A stretch of DNA of 64,000 nt from Plasmopara viticola (GCA_001695595.3 MBPM02000006.1:62001-126000); one strand, 5' to 3'; positions 35,501 to 47,105 are shown, counted from the first letter of the stretch. A program made the numbers and translations. Notes: generated by a model not told the origin, from the sequence alone.

Positions 35501-36695
35501 CGACGTCCGATAGCAATGTGCACCGTTTTACGTCGAGACGCTGCAAGCCTCGACATCCTTGCACAATCCAATAGATTGCAGTCTCATCAATGGCAAGCCC
35601 CTGTAAGCTCAACGATTGCAACGCACAAAGACTGGAGCTCGTTGCAAACTCAAAGAAGGCGACATTTTGTACCCTCAGACAATCGTCAATGGCCAGATGG
35701 AACGTGGTTGAAGGGATGACCAGAGAGCTTGCAAGCGATGCAATGCCAGTCGATGTGATGTTTTGACAGTGGCGAATATCAAGAGATTGGAGCGTCCCGG
35801 CTGACGTTCGCGCGGTGGTGGCGAGACAATGTAGAAAACGATCCGTGACCCCAGGACACCTGCAAGCAGCAAGAGTGTGTAGATGCGTGCACTCTTTCCA
35901 GACTTGACACAAGGCAAGACTGGAAAAGTGACGACAGTCGTTGCAACTCAATGCTTGTAACGCGGTACAATGGCGACGAAGGGTACTTAGACCATCGTCT
36001 GTAAGCCGGTGACAGCTGATGCGAAAAGAGTCGATTAGAAATCGTTCTTCACGTTGCTAGCGTGTCATTTGCCATTTGCTTACCTTGAAATATCGAGACT
36101 TGTTAGCGATTTGAGTGTGGTGACATGCGTGATGCCAATGTCGGTAATCGACGTATTTGCCAGCAAAAATGTGCGAATCGAAGAGGCAGCTACCGCAATA
36201 ATTAAGAAGTGACCATTTTATTCGAGAAATGGTCGCTTTTTTTACCTGTTGCAGCGTGTGATGCGAGAGCAAGGATCCAATCATCGGAGACACTGGTCAA
36301 GTTGCGTAAGTCGACGGTTTCTTTCATGATCAGACCTTTGGCATCCTGTTACTTCACATCGTGCACATGAGCGCTCTTTTCTCCTCTTTCTATTGCTAAA
36401 GCAGATTGTGTTATACCTGACAATATAGCTCAGTTATAGGAGCTGTCAACGCCTTTCCATTGCCCTGACAATGAAGCGCAGCTCGTTCGATCTACCATTT
36501 CCAAAAGGATCGCAAACGTGGATAAAGCACAAATTAGCTAGAAATATTGGATTTGCAATAAAAAAGACTAGAATCTCGACGCACGCGCTCCGAGAGATTT
36601 TCAGATAAATGGTAAGCCTTGTAGCGCTTTTTCTTTTGTTGGAGAAGCTCCACTCTTGCTCGCAGAATGTCGTCGTCACATTCGAGTTCGTTCAT
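32559..36695 (-). CDS. Large LRR-IQ repeat protein, probable calmodulin binder
   Basis: Five exons: 36695-36585, 36345-36246, 36189-36084, 36015-34920, 34853-32559, total 1235 residues in frame. A short acidic, helical N-terminus leads into F-box-type leucine-rich repeats from about residue 45 to 560, with units such as C-P-Q-I-T-D-A-A-I-E-A-L. At about 600-1095 comes a run of at least 14 IQ motifs (I-Q-R-x-Y-R-G type), each a potential calmodulin-binding site. A charged tail ends in G-P-E-V-F-E. LRR plus tandem IQ suggests a calcium-responsive scaffold, possibly at flagella or cytoskeleton, but that is inference. Introns 2-4 are 56, 68 and 66 nt. The first intron (239 nt, donor GTGCGT) and first exon are weaker, and an alternative start is the ATG at 36327. 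Plus-strand frames over this gene are shadows. Confidence 0.85.
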
Positions 36696-38774
36696 GCTAA
36701 AGCTTGGCTGTTTCGAGACTCCGGCGGTTTTCGAGAAGTTTTATTAACGCATTGATTTAACGAATAAAGATTTTCCAAGTAACCTTATATCACGTTCTGA
36801 AATTTTTTGAAAAAGCTACAATCGCCTCAATACAATGGCGTAGAATTTGAATCCTCTTCTCGAATAAGCGCGTACGAAATAGAAGCTTTGGTGCCGAGAA
36901 CGGTGGTGGTACCAAGAAGGCAGGTTAGATTGAACAAAAATTACACTACTACCCGAGCAGGGACGTAGATAAAGACTTCAAAAGGTCAAAGCTTACTGTG
37001 CCAGCACCGAGTGAGACAGAAGACAGGACGCAGAGACGCTTAGATTGAGTGAATGGTTGCGAAACGCAACGAGTCGTAACGCGAAGCCGATTTTTGGAGA
37101 AGTCTTAGGCAATAATTTTTCGACGCTTTAGCCAGCGCACGGTATGCCAATTCTGGGAATTTATGAAAAAGCGGATATGGTTGCATGCGTTTAAAGAACG
37201 ATACTAGCAGCCAACAATCGAGAACTCAGACAACGATAGAATAATAGTGAGATGGGCTAGACGAGTTACGCGTTGACAGCAAGTCTGCGGTGGTGAGTGA
37301 TTCCGCTCCTGCCCGCCAAATGGATGAGTTTTTCAATATGATAATGTGTATTTTCGCCATTGATCATGGACTAATAAACCCGTCAAGTCTTAAGGCCATT
37401 ACTGGCGAGATGACGATTTACAATGTGACTCGATATCACTACTTCTCTTTCCAATGTAATTTACAGACAAACGTCCTTTTTGTACGAATAACCAAAAGTT
37501 CTAAGCCATTTTCATGACGGGCGCACTTTACAGAAAGCAACCTAGACTTGACATTTGAACAAGGCTATGCTGTCTCGTATACATGTTGAGATCGATAGTA
37601 CTCCGAGTAGAGCTTACGCGGGTTTATTGACAGCATTTTTACGAACTCATTTGCTTATCAAGACTCTTGGCACAACCTAAACCTTTTAGTCACTTAGTGG
37701 GTACGTCCTTAAAATGTCGTAGACCTTGAAATAAATGAACTTGCACTTGCTGCTAATAATTAGGTCAGTGCAAAAAAAAAATTTCAAGGATCGAAGATGT
37801 TCGATTGTTCACAGTCTGGATTAAAAAGGCGAGCAGTATATATAGAAATGCAATGTGAGTATTCGTGCTTTCGTCCTACCTCTAATTCTGGTCGATTGAC
37901 CATAAGCGGTTAAGATACCTCACGCCACCAAGACCTGAAATTTTCAGTAACAGACATGAAGCCAAGTATTGTGGAAAGAGCTCCTATACAGCACTCGATG
38001 TTGTCAGCTACCGCAAGTAAACAACATGTTGCATTCACAACGCGTCATTCCCTTCTCGACACAAAGTATCGAATCAGTCGTTTGCATTTCCTACCAACAT
38101 GTAGCTTTAGTTTACAGAGCAATCAAAGATCAAGTTTGAACAGTCCGCATGCTCCTTGTATGCTGGCATCGAGCAGCGAAGCAGGGATGGTAGTCAACAA
38201 GTGCCCAAAATTCGCGAATTCGCTGCGATGCGTGCGCAGTCTCGTTTATCGTAGCTACAAGATTAAGGAAAATTCAGGCAAAAGGAAAAGCATCGTGAAC
38301 CATACTGAAATGCAATGAATGGGCACTGCAGAAAGCCACGACCACGTGACACCCCTTCTCGTCTTGCAAAAGCGAGGCCACTATAGAAACTGTGATGTTT
38401 GTTTTCACATCTGAAAGCTAAGCAACTAACTGGCTGTCTCTCGCAAACGGCGTCAACGTGATGTCTCATTTAAAGGCGTACAAGCTCGCCAGATTTAATA
38501 CAGACGTGCATACTCGGCGGACGCTTTCAGATTTAAGTGAGAAATCAGCTCCAAAGTCAGTGCTCCACCGGTGCTTCCTTCGCACGTCAGACACTTGTAT
38601 GTGGTTTGGGTGACCCCACGCCATCCCAATAGTGCGCGCCGCTAACATGCCAAGAGTTGCCAGTTTTAGTGCAATCATTGTACAGTACCTTTCTACCCTT
38701 TCAGTTACTGTATTACAGTAAGGTACAACGCCTTTCGCACGAGGCAAACGAGTCACGAAGGTCACGCACGTTTT
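36696..38774. other. Intergenic region, no supported gene
   Basis: AT-rich with short frames only. The first few hundred bases must contain the LRR-IQ promoter. A minus-strand frame at 38466-38678 has a hydrophobic start and is listed separately. Confidence 0.4.
38466..38678 (-). CDS. Small ORF with signal-peptide-like start (doubtful)
   Basis: From the ATG at 38678 it encodes 70 residues. The first 20 (M-I-A-L-K-L-A-T-L-G and on) look like a secretion signal. The rest is basic, with no RxLR or Crinkler motif. It lies upstream of, and divergent from, the PX gene. It may be a remnant of a secreted protein or chance. Confidence 0.18.
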   Translation of the reverse strand: MIALKLATLGMLAARTIGMAWGHPNHIQVSDVRRKHRWSTDFGADFSLKSESVRRVCTSVLNLASLYAFK

Positions 38775-38781
38775 TCACTCT
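38775..38781 (+). promoter_or_regulatory. Inr-like element of the PX gene
   Basis: TCACTCT matches the oomycete initiator-like consensus YCAYTYY and lies 70 bases before the ATG, inside a GTTTTTCACTCTGTG context. It is inferred from position and consensus only. Confidence 0.4.
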
Positions 38782-38850
38782 GTGCGACAAGAAGCTCACC
38801 CAGTGCCCCATTTTTCCATTTGCGCCCAAGCCAAGACCATCCCGTCACTT

Positions 38851-39522
38851 ATGCCGTACGAGAGTTTTAAAAGTTCGCAACTCGTGTCTATCCGTGGCCT
38901 TGCGCAAGATCGCAAAACTGGCACGTGGCGGTATTTGTTGCAAGTCACGCGCCATATGCAAGACGATGGGTGTCATGTACATGCTGCAACGACGACAAGC
39001 AAGAGTGATCATGCGTCCACGTACACGACACGACCGTGTACGACACAGTCGTACACCATTCGTCGTAGTTTTGACGACTTTAAGCGGTTGCACGACGTGC
39101 TAGCGCCACTGGTGGCCAAAGGCGGCAAGACGCCACTGCCAAAGTTGCCCAATGACAGTTTGCTCACTTTTTTCGTGGGAGAGACGCAAACGGCCCTTCA
39201 CAAGAAACGACTGGCGTTGGAATGCGTGCTAGCGGCCATTGAAGCGCATCCTGTGGCGAGTGAAGCGCCTGAATACATGGAATTCTTGGCAAATCTGAAT
39301 TCGTACGATGAAGTGGCGAAAGCGCCACTATCGCCCAGTACGAGCTCACGAAGTAGCTTTAGCTTTAGCGAAGATGGGACGATGACCCCGCGGGACTTTA
39401 TGGGCTCCAACACACTCACGACCTCGCGATCGGCCAATGCATTGCGACGAGCCTACTTCCAGCACGAGTCGGGGAAAGACCGGGAGACCCATTTGATGTT
39501 CTCGCACTTTAGCATGACGTGA
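38851..39522 (+). CDS. PX-domain protein, paralogue 1
   Basis: Encodes 223 residues, intronless. The ATG at 38851 is chosen because all three paralogues in this window start M-P-Y-E-S-F. A PX (phox homology) fold spans about 1-150, with an R-R-S-F-D-D-F-K-R-L-H segment that corresponds to the phosphoinositide-binding R-R-x-S/F-E-F-x-x-L core, then a proline-containing loop (L-P-K-L-P). PX domains bind phosphatidylinositol 3-phosphate on endosomes. The C-terminal 70 residues are Ser/Thr rich and disordered (S-P-S-T-S-S-R-S-S-F-S-F), with possible phosphorylation sites, and are absent from paralogues 2 and 3. It ends 87 bp from the stop of the convergent fusion gene. Confidence 0.85.
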   Translation: MPYESFKSSQLVSIRGLAQDRKTGTWRYLLQVTRHMQDDGCHVHAATTTSKSDHASTYTTRPCTTQSYTIRRSFDDFKRLHDVLAPLVAKGGKTPLPKLPNDSLLTFFVGETQTALHKKRLALECVLAAIEAHPVASEAPEYMEFLANLNSYDEVAKAPLSPSTSSRSSFSFSEDGTMTPRDFMGSNTLTTSRSANALRRAYFQHESGKDRETHLMFSHFSMT

Positions 39523-39609
39523 GGCAAAAAGAGTTGCCAAAAAGTCGAGTAAAAACCACGTGGACTAAAAGTTAGAGTTTAGAACTGGCGTAAAAAAGAA
39601 TGCAGTAGA

Positions 39610-41952
39610 TTATGTCTGACGTTCCCTGTTGACACGATCTAACCCTTGGTGGAGCTTGCGCACCATGCGTACAACGTGTGGGATTGTGCGGTATCCAAGT
39701 CCGCAGTTGCTCTTGTTGGTCATGGCTTCGCAGTTCTGTGGGGTCGTGTGCTTCCAAAAATTTGAAATTAGAACACGGGCGTATTCTAGTGTGGCCAAAG
39801 TGTAGTGGCGCTCAAACGCTGAAAATGGGTACATTTCATGCAACTCGAACGCAGTACCAAGGTTTTGCATTCTTTCTTGCAAGCAATCATAGTAGAACTG
39901 CAACAATTCGCGCTCTTGGTCGTCCGTATGAAGAAGCGACATACTCACTGACGTATTGAGAAGATTGGCGACATCCATGACGCCAAGACCAACGCCACTC
40001 CATTTCCAGTCGAACGCAATGACATGACGGGTTTGGGCCTCAAAGAATAAATTGGCACTTTTAAAGTCGCCGTGGACCAAAGTTTTTAAAGTTGCATCAT
40101 GAAGGCAACTGGAAATATACGCAGCATGTTGCACCATCCGTTCCCCAAGTGTTTTTAAATCATTTGTTGCTGGCAACGACGCATCCTCCTCGAACACTTG
40201 TTGCCAATTGGCAAGCATTTGTGGCCAAATATCGATACATTGGGCAAGTTCCTTTTCGCCACGTTTTGGTAATGTCCACCAACACGCAACTGGCCACAAG
40301 TTTGTACAAATCGTGGCAAGCAACTCTTCTTGACCCCACATCGAGGCGTGCAAGTTTGCCAAATAACGTAGAGCTTGTCGAGCGTCGCGAAGTTCAAGAC
40401 AATCGACAGCTACGTACGACTCATTGGAATCTGTGTCAATACACTCAAGCAACAGCATAAAGTGTTGAGGGTCTGTACACTTTTGCACGTCTTTTGTATC
40501 GTTGGCAACAAGGTTTGGCGTGCACTGGCCTGCACTTTCACTTTGGAATACTGCAAATGGTCGAATAAGAGCAACACCACGAGAGAGCAACAATGGCGCA
40601 ACGTGTGCGTAAAAATTCGCTTCAGCGCGATACGAGGCAATGTCTCGCTCCCACTGTGCTGCCGATCGAGCGGGCAGCTCGTTTTTGGCAAATTTCTTGC
40701 AAAATAATGTAATTGTACGATCTGGCTCACGAAGTTGCACTACAAGTTTGGCGACAATAGAGTGGCGACCCACATGGAAGGAATAGGGGACGACGTGCAC
40801 TCCTGACACATGTTGCCCCGAAATAACATTCTCTTGAAACCATAGTGGCGTCATCTCGTGGCCATCCAGAGCTCTAAAGCATACAGATCCAATTATTCTA
40901 TTTAAAAAATATACGCTATGACGGACGTTGCCTCTACCTCGTGAGAGTGACTTTGGCCACCGCGTCAAGTACGTTCTTGAGCGTTTCACGTGCCACAGCC
41001 GCGACAAGTCCACGCTCGTTGTCAAAGTCAGGGGCATTCTTGATGTGGTCGTACATGTACACTTGACCGTACGCGTCCGTGAGTTGGCCACCGAATGCCT
41101 CGATCAAAGGCTCGACGGCGCAAATATCCCACTTGCGAGTGGCCGCTTTAAGGCGGAAAAAGACGTCACTGTGGCCAGTTATGACACCCAGTACCATCGT
41201 GCCCGTGGCTCCGCCCGTCAAGACACGAGAGGGATTTAATTCTTGTAGGACACTGTCCACTTGGTCGCACGTAGTGGACGACACGGTGCAGATCAAGGGA
41301 CGGAGAGGGAAGGTAGGAGAAGGTTTCGGCAACAGAGAGTGAGTGGTTTCCGTCTTGTCATGTTCACTCCGGTAGACACCCACTTCGGGACCACCTGAAC
41401 AATAACAATACAATAAGATTTACAAAGTATTGCCATAACACGACAGTGCTCCTTCGTACCCCAAAACGTGGTACCGTAATCCCCGTGAAACGGCAAATGT
41501 ACGATGCCTGCGACCGGGCGCATTTTGTACGTAATGCCAATCAGTACCGAGACCTCATCGTACACTTTTGCTGCAAAGCGTTTGGTGCCATCAAGTGGAT
41601 CCACCCACAAGACGAGATCGTCCCACTTGAGCGTATTGTCGCTCTTGAAAGGGACAGAATCGAGCGCCTGGAGGTCGCACTGCACCGCGTCCTCAGGCGC
41701 TGGTGGTGCCAAGTCTCCCTCTTCACCCACAATCGTGACCTTTGGAAACGCCTGACGCAGGGCATGAACGATGCGCTGCTGCGAACGACGATCTGCAACC
41801 GTTTGCGGGTCGTACGCGCCTTCTTGCTTGTTCACTAGATCGAGTGCAAGATGTTGCTGGACGACGGCACGAATCACGCGACCACCGTGCACACTGGCAG
41901 AAAAACATGCGGACAGAAGTGTACGCAAATCAGGATCGGATGTGACGGTCAT
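39610..41952 (-). CDS. Predicted bisphosphate nucleotidase-CHK/APH kinase fusion
   Basis: Three exons: 41952-41445, 41394-40938, 40873-39610, total 742 residues. Residues 1-321 form an inositol monophosphatase-fold enzyme closest to BPNT1 (3'(2'),5'-bisphosphate nucleotidase): G-E-E-G-D at 76-80, W-V-D-P-L-D-G-T around 116-123, and K-W-D-I-C-A-V-E around 257-264 are the metal-binding set. Residues 322-742 form an aminoglycoside-phosphotransferase/CHK-like kinase, with catalytic H-G-D-F-K-S-A-N at about 589-596 and F-D-W-K-W at about 609-613. The link is a 64-nt intron (donor GTAGAG, acceptor CTTTAG) that removes the TAG which would end the nucleotidase and joins the frames exactly. Without that splice these would be two genes, the kinase starting at the ATG at 40854. 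An Inr-like CCATTTC lies 27 bases upstream. The kinase substrate is unknown. Confidence 0.75.
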
Positions 41953-41999
41953 GGTCAGACGAGAGATTGCACGAAACTGAAATGGCTAGTTCCATGGAC

Positions 42000-42300
42000 T
42001 TGTCGCGGCGCGATGGCCGCACGTCCCCTTGCTCAAAATTTTAGTCAATGGAGTTTGATTGGCTGGTAGAGGGAAACCATTGTAACAGATGGAAGGCAAT
42101 ACTATCTTAAACGAAAGGCAAACGGGTCGTCATGTTTGTACCGAAACAGTGACACTATAAAAAGTTAGCGATCCTTGCAGCTTTCACCCAGTATTACCGC
42201 CTCTTTTAATTTGCATTGGGCTTCGCCAAGGTGTCGTCTACCCCTAATTAGGGGCTTCGCATACCGACGTCTTATGGCTAGGTGTTGTAACGACTCCCCC
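42000..42300. other. Intergenic, upstream of the fusion gene
   Basis: No coding region is seen. It includes the promoter side of the minus-strand fusion gene and the flank of the LINE fragment. Confidence 0.4.
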
Positions 42301-42305
42301 TCGAC

Positions 42306-42740
42306 AGTGCATGTAATGTAATGTAATGTATTACGTTATCGCGTTGCCAAGGTATGCACGTGCTAGGCTCAGTCTGGCTAGTCCACGGCATAGAGTGGTG
42401 TCCGCATACGTCGAGTCTCGTTCGGCGAGCAGTGCATCCAGCACCGAGGTCGTATGGGTCTTCCATTTCTTTCGGTCTTGTGCAAGGGTACGTACCACTT
42501 CGAGGTCTTGTGCTGTCCGGAGTCGAAAGCCGGAGCCACGGGAAACAAGATCGTGGTCGAGTGTCGAGGGGAGCGTGGTGCGGGGACGTCCGCGCCATTT
42601 TGCTGCGGTGAAGAAGAAGTAGGCACGCATCTGGAGGTTAGCTGGAATGTCGGGATTGCGGCGAAGTACATGGCCAAACAGGCGCCAGCGAGCTTGTGTC
42701 AGTCGTAGTCTCAGCGGCCGCTCATCACAGAGGTCGTAGA
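42306..42740 (-). mobile_element. 3' end of a LINE-type retrotransposon
   Basis: On the minus strand a continuous frame encodes the C-terminal end of a non-LTR polyprotein: R-W-R-L-F-G-H-V-L-R-R, then G-R-P-R-T-T-L-P, then a D-L-E-V-V-R-T-L-A-Q-D-R stretch. This arrangement is typical downstream of the reverse transcriptase. It ends in a microsatellite tail (TAATG units at 42308-42328 on the plus strand). There is no reverse transcriptase core, so it is 5'-truncated. A shorter relative is at 9745-9902. Confidence 0.8.
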
Positions 42741-43379
42741 GTCTTGCATTCGAAATACAGTGCCTTCGGCATTAATCGCAAGCTATCAACTTTTCGACTC
42801 CCCAATTGTAATCACCCCAAATAGCATCACCTGTCAGTTTTCGTCCACGGTGGGATTCGATACCGACTTGGAGCAGAGGTAGTAAAACCAATGCACCAAA
42901 AAAACCTTTATGAAAACAATGGAAGTTCAGTGCTTACTCTAGATGCATCGTCGGCTCCCTATATGACTGAAAGTTTGTATGCCTGCCGTCCTCGATTTAC
43001 AGTTTTAGCCTACTCTGGTATACTTCTAGATACCACGACAGTAACTAGGCAATTTGCTGGAAAAAGGTGTAATGAAACTTGTTTAACAATGACACTATAG
43101 AATTGGCTCCGTAGCAAATTTGCTACCGTCAAAGTTGTGATAAACCATATTGAAAAAGTTGCTCGAAAAATTATTAGTATGACTTACAAAAGCTCAGATT
43201 TACTCAGAATAAAAAGACAATCAGGTTCCCAAAGATCTAAATTTGTGTTGACACCATTACATGTTTCGAATCGCAAGAAAACTTTCTGGTATTAGATTAT
43301 TAGATAGACACGAGTAACTTTATAAGGCCGCCATGATCAATTCCATGCCTTATTGTAAGCTTTAATACTTTTAATGTGA
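42741..43379. other. Intergenic, nothing recognised
   Basis: AT-rich. The frame at 42891-43100 (+) shows no family features. Confidence 0.4.
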
Positions 43380-43964
43380 TTAATTACAGAGTAATTGCTG
43401 CCGCTTGCTTGCCTTTGTTTGCCCAAAATTAAAAACGGAATGCATTGTGCCCGTGTAAGTCAACATGACAGACACTCGCCATGGCGCTGTCCACGCCGGA
43501 CTCGACGTCTTGTGGATCGAGCCCGTGCACTGACTCGACAGCGGTGTCATCACTTTAGCACTGATCGACTCGTGCCCTAGAAACCTAAGAGCGTCCGGTA
43601 GATCGCGCGCCACTGGGTGGTTGACAATGTCCATGACGATCCGAGTTAGGACCTTGCGGCGCTCATTCAAGAGACGTGGGTCGTCTGCCATAATGAGCGT
43701 GAAAAGACCGTCAGCGGGTAGCGACGTGAGCGCGTCACCCATGACAGGAAGCAGCGTCGCGTGCAGTCGCTTGAACTCGCTAAACCGCCGGCGAATGACG
43801 TATTCGTGACTAAATCCGTCCTCAACGGGGCCACGTGGCGACGAGTACGTCCTCGTGTTGCCACGTTGTACATGCAGCACGTACATCCACGCGTACGTAC
43901 TTGCGTCATGCACAACTTCGGTGATCACTACGTGTTGCTGGGGCACAAAGCTCTCGTACGGCAT
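43380..43964 (-). CDS. PX-domain protein, paralogue 2
   Basis: Encodes 194 residues, intronless, from the ATG at 43964 (M-P-Y-E-S-F). The PX core has R-R-R-F-S-E-F-K-R-L-H at about 64-74, the canonical phosphoinositide-binding motif, followed by S-L-P-A-D-G-L. It is closely similar to paralogue 3 (55441-55950) up to G-S-I-H-K-T-S, after which the two tails diverge, so one or both C-termini may have been altered after duplication. An Inr-like CCACTCC lies about 50 bases upstream (44013-44019). It probably binds phosphoinositide on endosomal membranes. Confidence 0.82.
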   Translation of the reverse strand: MPYESFVPQQHVVITEVVHDASTYAWMYVLHVQRGNTRTYSSPRGPVEDGFSHEYVIRRRFSEFKRLHATLLPVMGDALTSLPADGLFTLIMADDPRLLNERRKVLTRIVMDIVNHPVARDLPDALRFLGHESISAKVMTPLSSQCTGSIHKTSSPAWTAPWRVSVMLTYTGTMHSVFNFGQTKASKRQQLLCN

Positions 43965-44019
43965 GGTGGGCTTCAGATAGACAAGAAGAATAAACAAGCA
44001 AGAGAAGTTTCGGGAGTGG

Positions 44020-46302
44020 GTTCGGTCCAGTGAGTCTAGCTTGAACACCGACGACGGCTAAGATTGATGCGAACAGTGATCGACGACAAGAGAACTGCGC
44101 GTCTTTCCGGTGCATCGTCACCATGTTTTGAGACAGACTGTGGCATGTCCAAGATCGGCAGTTGCCGTTATGACTTGGCGTGCGAATGTGCCGCTATAGA
44201 GAAACAGGTGGGGGCAGCGCCTCAGGTCGCATTTGTGATTTGGACATCTGGATCAGATTCGAAGAGGAATGTGTGGCTCGCACGATTGCATGCGTCGATG
44301 ATTAGGAGCGCTTTGCGTAATAAAAGCCCCTCACTAGCGTTACAAGCTGATTAGGGTTTTGAAGTATCGGGGGTTGAGTAGATTGTGAAGGGTTAGAGAT
44401 CGAGTCAGAGTTGTCACGATGAATAGAACGTTCGCTTCTCGTCACTTGAGGAGGCCATGCCAGAGAGTGCAAGAGATTTGCAACCTATTTGCTTACAGGA
44501 ATTCGTGCAATGAACTGAAGTAAAAGCATTTCAACGTGATAGGACTGGAAAGGTGACAATGGTCGGCGCCAGGTCTTCGCGTCACAACACAGACCTTTGT
44601 ATAAAAATTATGATGCAGAATCAATACGACAAGTGAGGCGAGGCATCTCTATGAGGATCTGTTCTCCTGTTCTTGTGTTCGCCGTCGTTGTACGGTCCAT
44701 AATGCGCAAAAGTTGTGGCAAGCCTTGAATATAGACCATCTTTAAATCTATACGTACTTAACAATGTTTGATAAGAGCTTATGACAAGAAATTGAATCTA
44801 GTATTTGTCAAACGACACTGTGTTTACAAGACACTCGGTAGTTGCTTTTCGAAAAGATTAGTAAGTGTAAGCAATCGTTTGATTACCCCACGTACTACCA
44901 TTCCTCCAAGCATTCCCAGCTCAGGGTCTCTAGCTATTATTGTGCAAATCTGGATTGGCAAATTGTTGTGTGGCAAATCATTGTTAATACGGAGCGCCAC
45001 CTAATCGCTGCAACAGTGATAAAAAAAAATCGAAAAGGGAAGCAATGTGCAACAAACGCGAGCGAATCGAGATTTAAACAAGAAAATTTTAATTTACACT
45101 GGCATGTATAAAAAGTTTTGTTACGGACAGTTTCTTCGCTTGTCTATACCTGGACGCCTATCGAGCTTGGAACACGTGAACGACCCTGTAAGTTGCAGAG
45201 CTCTCATCGTGGTAGGCAATGGTAGCATAGAAATCTTCGATTCTTAGAAAAGCTGAGCAAGACCTTACCACACGGCAGTCGCATCTGCATTGTTAGTAAT
45301 TCTAGAAGCTAGTGATTTTAAATCTCGGAATCGACACTCTTTGCTTACTGGGTCTTGTGCCAAGTCTAAGATATTAGTAAGGGACATTAATGAATTCTTC
45401 AGTTTCAACAATTCAATTTCTTGTCAATTTCTTAACCGTATTATTCAATGCTCTCCGTTCCCATTACACTAAAGACATTCTCTGACTTTTGGAAACAAAA
45501 TTCTAACTATTACTTATGGTTATACAATTATACGACCATAAGCTAATACAATGAGCGCACAGTCTGGACTTTGATGCAGGTGCTATTATGTAATGTATGG
45601 ACGACTCATAGTCGATCTCGAACTGAAAAAAAGACTAGGGTTTAGTGGGTAGTAGTCACGTGAGAGGTGCCGCTTTTCGTTGAAATTGTGGACAGGGCAG
45701 CTCGTGAAGATGCAGAGCAACGATTGAGTGTCGACGTGGCAAGCGAGAGAGATACGAGCGACTACAACAACACGGATAAAATCAGCTCGTACAGATGGAC
45801 GTGAATTTCCATACGATATTTTAGGGTTACGGAACATTTCTTTGCATCCAAACACGGAAAGAGAAAGAATAGGTGCAGTGCCAGTAAGTGTAGACTCATA
45901 CACGGCATGTGACTATTAAAGAATTACACGACGAAATTATAATTATGGTATGAAAAGTGTTTCTGTTGAGGTATTGTCTCCTATATTAAACAAGACCCGA
46001 TCATTACACGACACTCAAACGGCACGTGGTCCACAGACAAGCGCAACTTAGTTTAATCGTGCATTAGATAGTGAGCATATTTTATATTTTTTAAAATATG
46101 TTCATTTCCCAATTGAATCATGGCAGACATTTTTGCGCGCTTTTTAACAGCTTGTGGCTCGTGACGCATTCAAATTGTTTTAGGCAGACACGGCATTTTC
46201 AAATATCATTATAATATGATCAAAACATATTTATTTTATTCTTAATCGATGAGGAACAACTATCGGGCCTGCAGATGTCGTCACGTTTGATTAGGTATTG
46301 TC
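44020..46302. other. 2.3 kb gene-free stretch
   Basis: Short frames only. The longest (45586-45903, minus) has no domain and no conserved motif. No repeat with another part of the window was recognised. Confidence 0.4.
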
Positions 46303-46443
46303 TTACTCCTCTCCACCGCTTTCTGACTCGAGAAAGGGATTGAGTAGGTTATCGTCGAGCCGGAAGTCGTCGTCCTCTTTGTCTTTAAAGTCTTCCTCGA
46401 CCTCCCCATCGTCCTCTACTTCAGGGACATCGTCCAATGCGAT
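46303..46443 (-). pseudogene. Acidic C-terminal exon fragment
   Basis: A minus-strand frame of about 46 codons ends in TAA at about 46304. It is dominated by Asp and Glu (V-E-D-D-G-E-V-E-E-D-F, then N-P-F-L-E-S-E-S-G-G-E-E). Such a biased but non-simple sequence is unlikely by chance and resembles the acidic tail of a nuclear or chromatin-associated protein. The upstream exon is not found, and a Copia element sits about 460 bp away. I call it a gene remnant. Confidence 0.35.
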
Positions 46444-46907
46444 ATGTTAACAATGTCTTAACAATAACACAGTCTTGCTTGGCGTAGAGCTGCTGTATTT
46501 CTAGTTACTACTTTAAAAATGGTCTCGAATTTGCCCCACCATTATGAAATCACCACCTTGTTTTAAATAGATATTGCAAAATGTTTCCGTGGTCCTCTTA
46601 AACGTTAAGCCTCTTTTACTAACTGACTCCATGTTTAAGGAAGCGTTTAAAATCGCAACTTCACTGGTATGCATTGTAATTGGGGCTAAAAAATTACGAT
46701 CAAAGCATACTGTTGCATTGTCTTTATCACTTATCTCCTATCGCGCACGTCAATTTCCCCACGACCAATAAAAGTGAGCGATCGTCATTTATCTTGCGCA
46801 TCTTCTCTTTGCAAAAGCCTGCGTGACCCCTACACACGTGGATCCAATTACTGGGCAATTATAGGACCACACGGTGCTTAATCTACTCAAGCTACAGGAT
46901 GGTTAGG

Positions 46908-47105
46908 AGACGGTAAATTGGAAAGTATAGTAATCACACTCTTATCTCTCATGCGGTTTTCATAACGTTCGAGAAGCTTCGTCTGTCTGTTCTGCCACCT
47001 TCATACTCCATCATGTCACATCAGATGTCCCGTCACTTGGTGTTTGTCAGCCCATAACGGGTTGACGACCACCAAGTGACGGACCAACGACAGTGCTCCT
47101 CCCAA
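46908..47105 (-). repeat. 3' LTR of the Copia element
   Basis: Matches 51326-51485 over about 160 bases from the AGACGGTAAATTGG border. A purine-rich tract (GGGAGTGTTGGGAGGAG on the minus strand) adjoins its inner edge and is a likely polypurine tract. The LTR start at about 47105 is approximate. Confidence 0.7.

Noticed and set aside
38466..38678. RxLR or Crinkler effector next to the PX gene
   Set aside because: There is a hydrophobic start but no RxLR, dEER or LxLFLAK motif, and only 70 residues.
40854..40934. Independent start of the kinase gene in the gap after the nucleotidase stop
   Set aside because: Possible, but the splice signals, phase and intron length favour a fused transcript; kept as the alternative in the feature entry.
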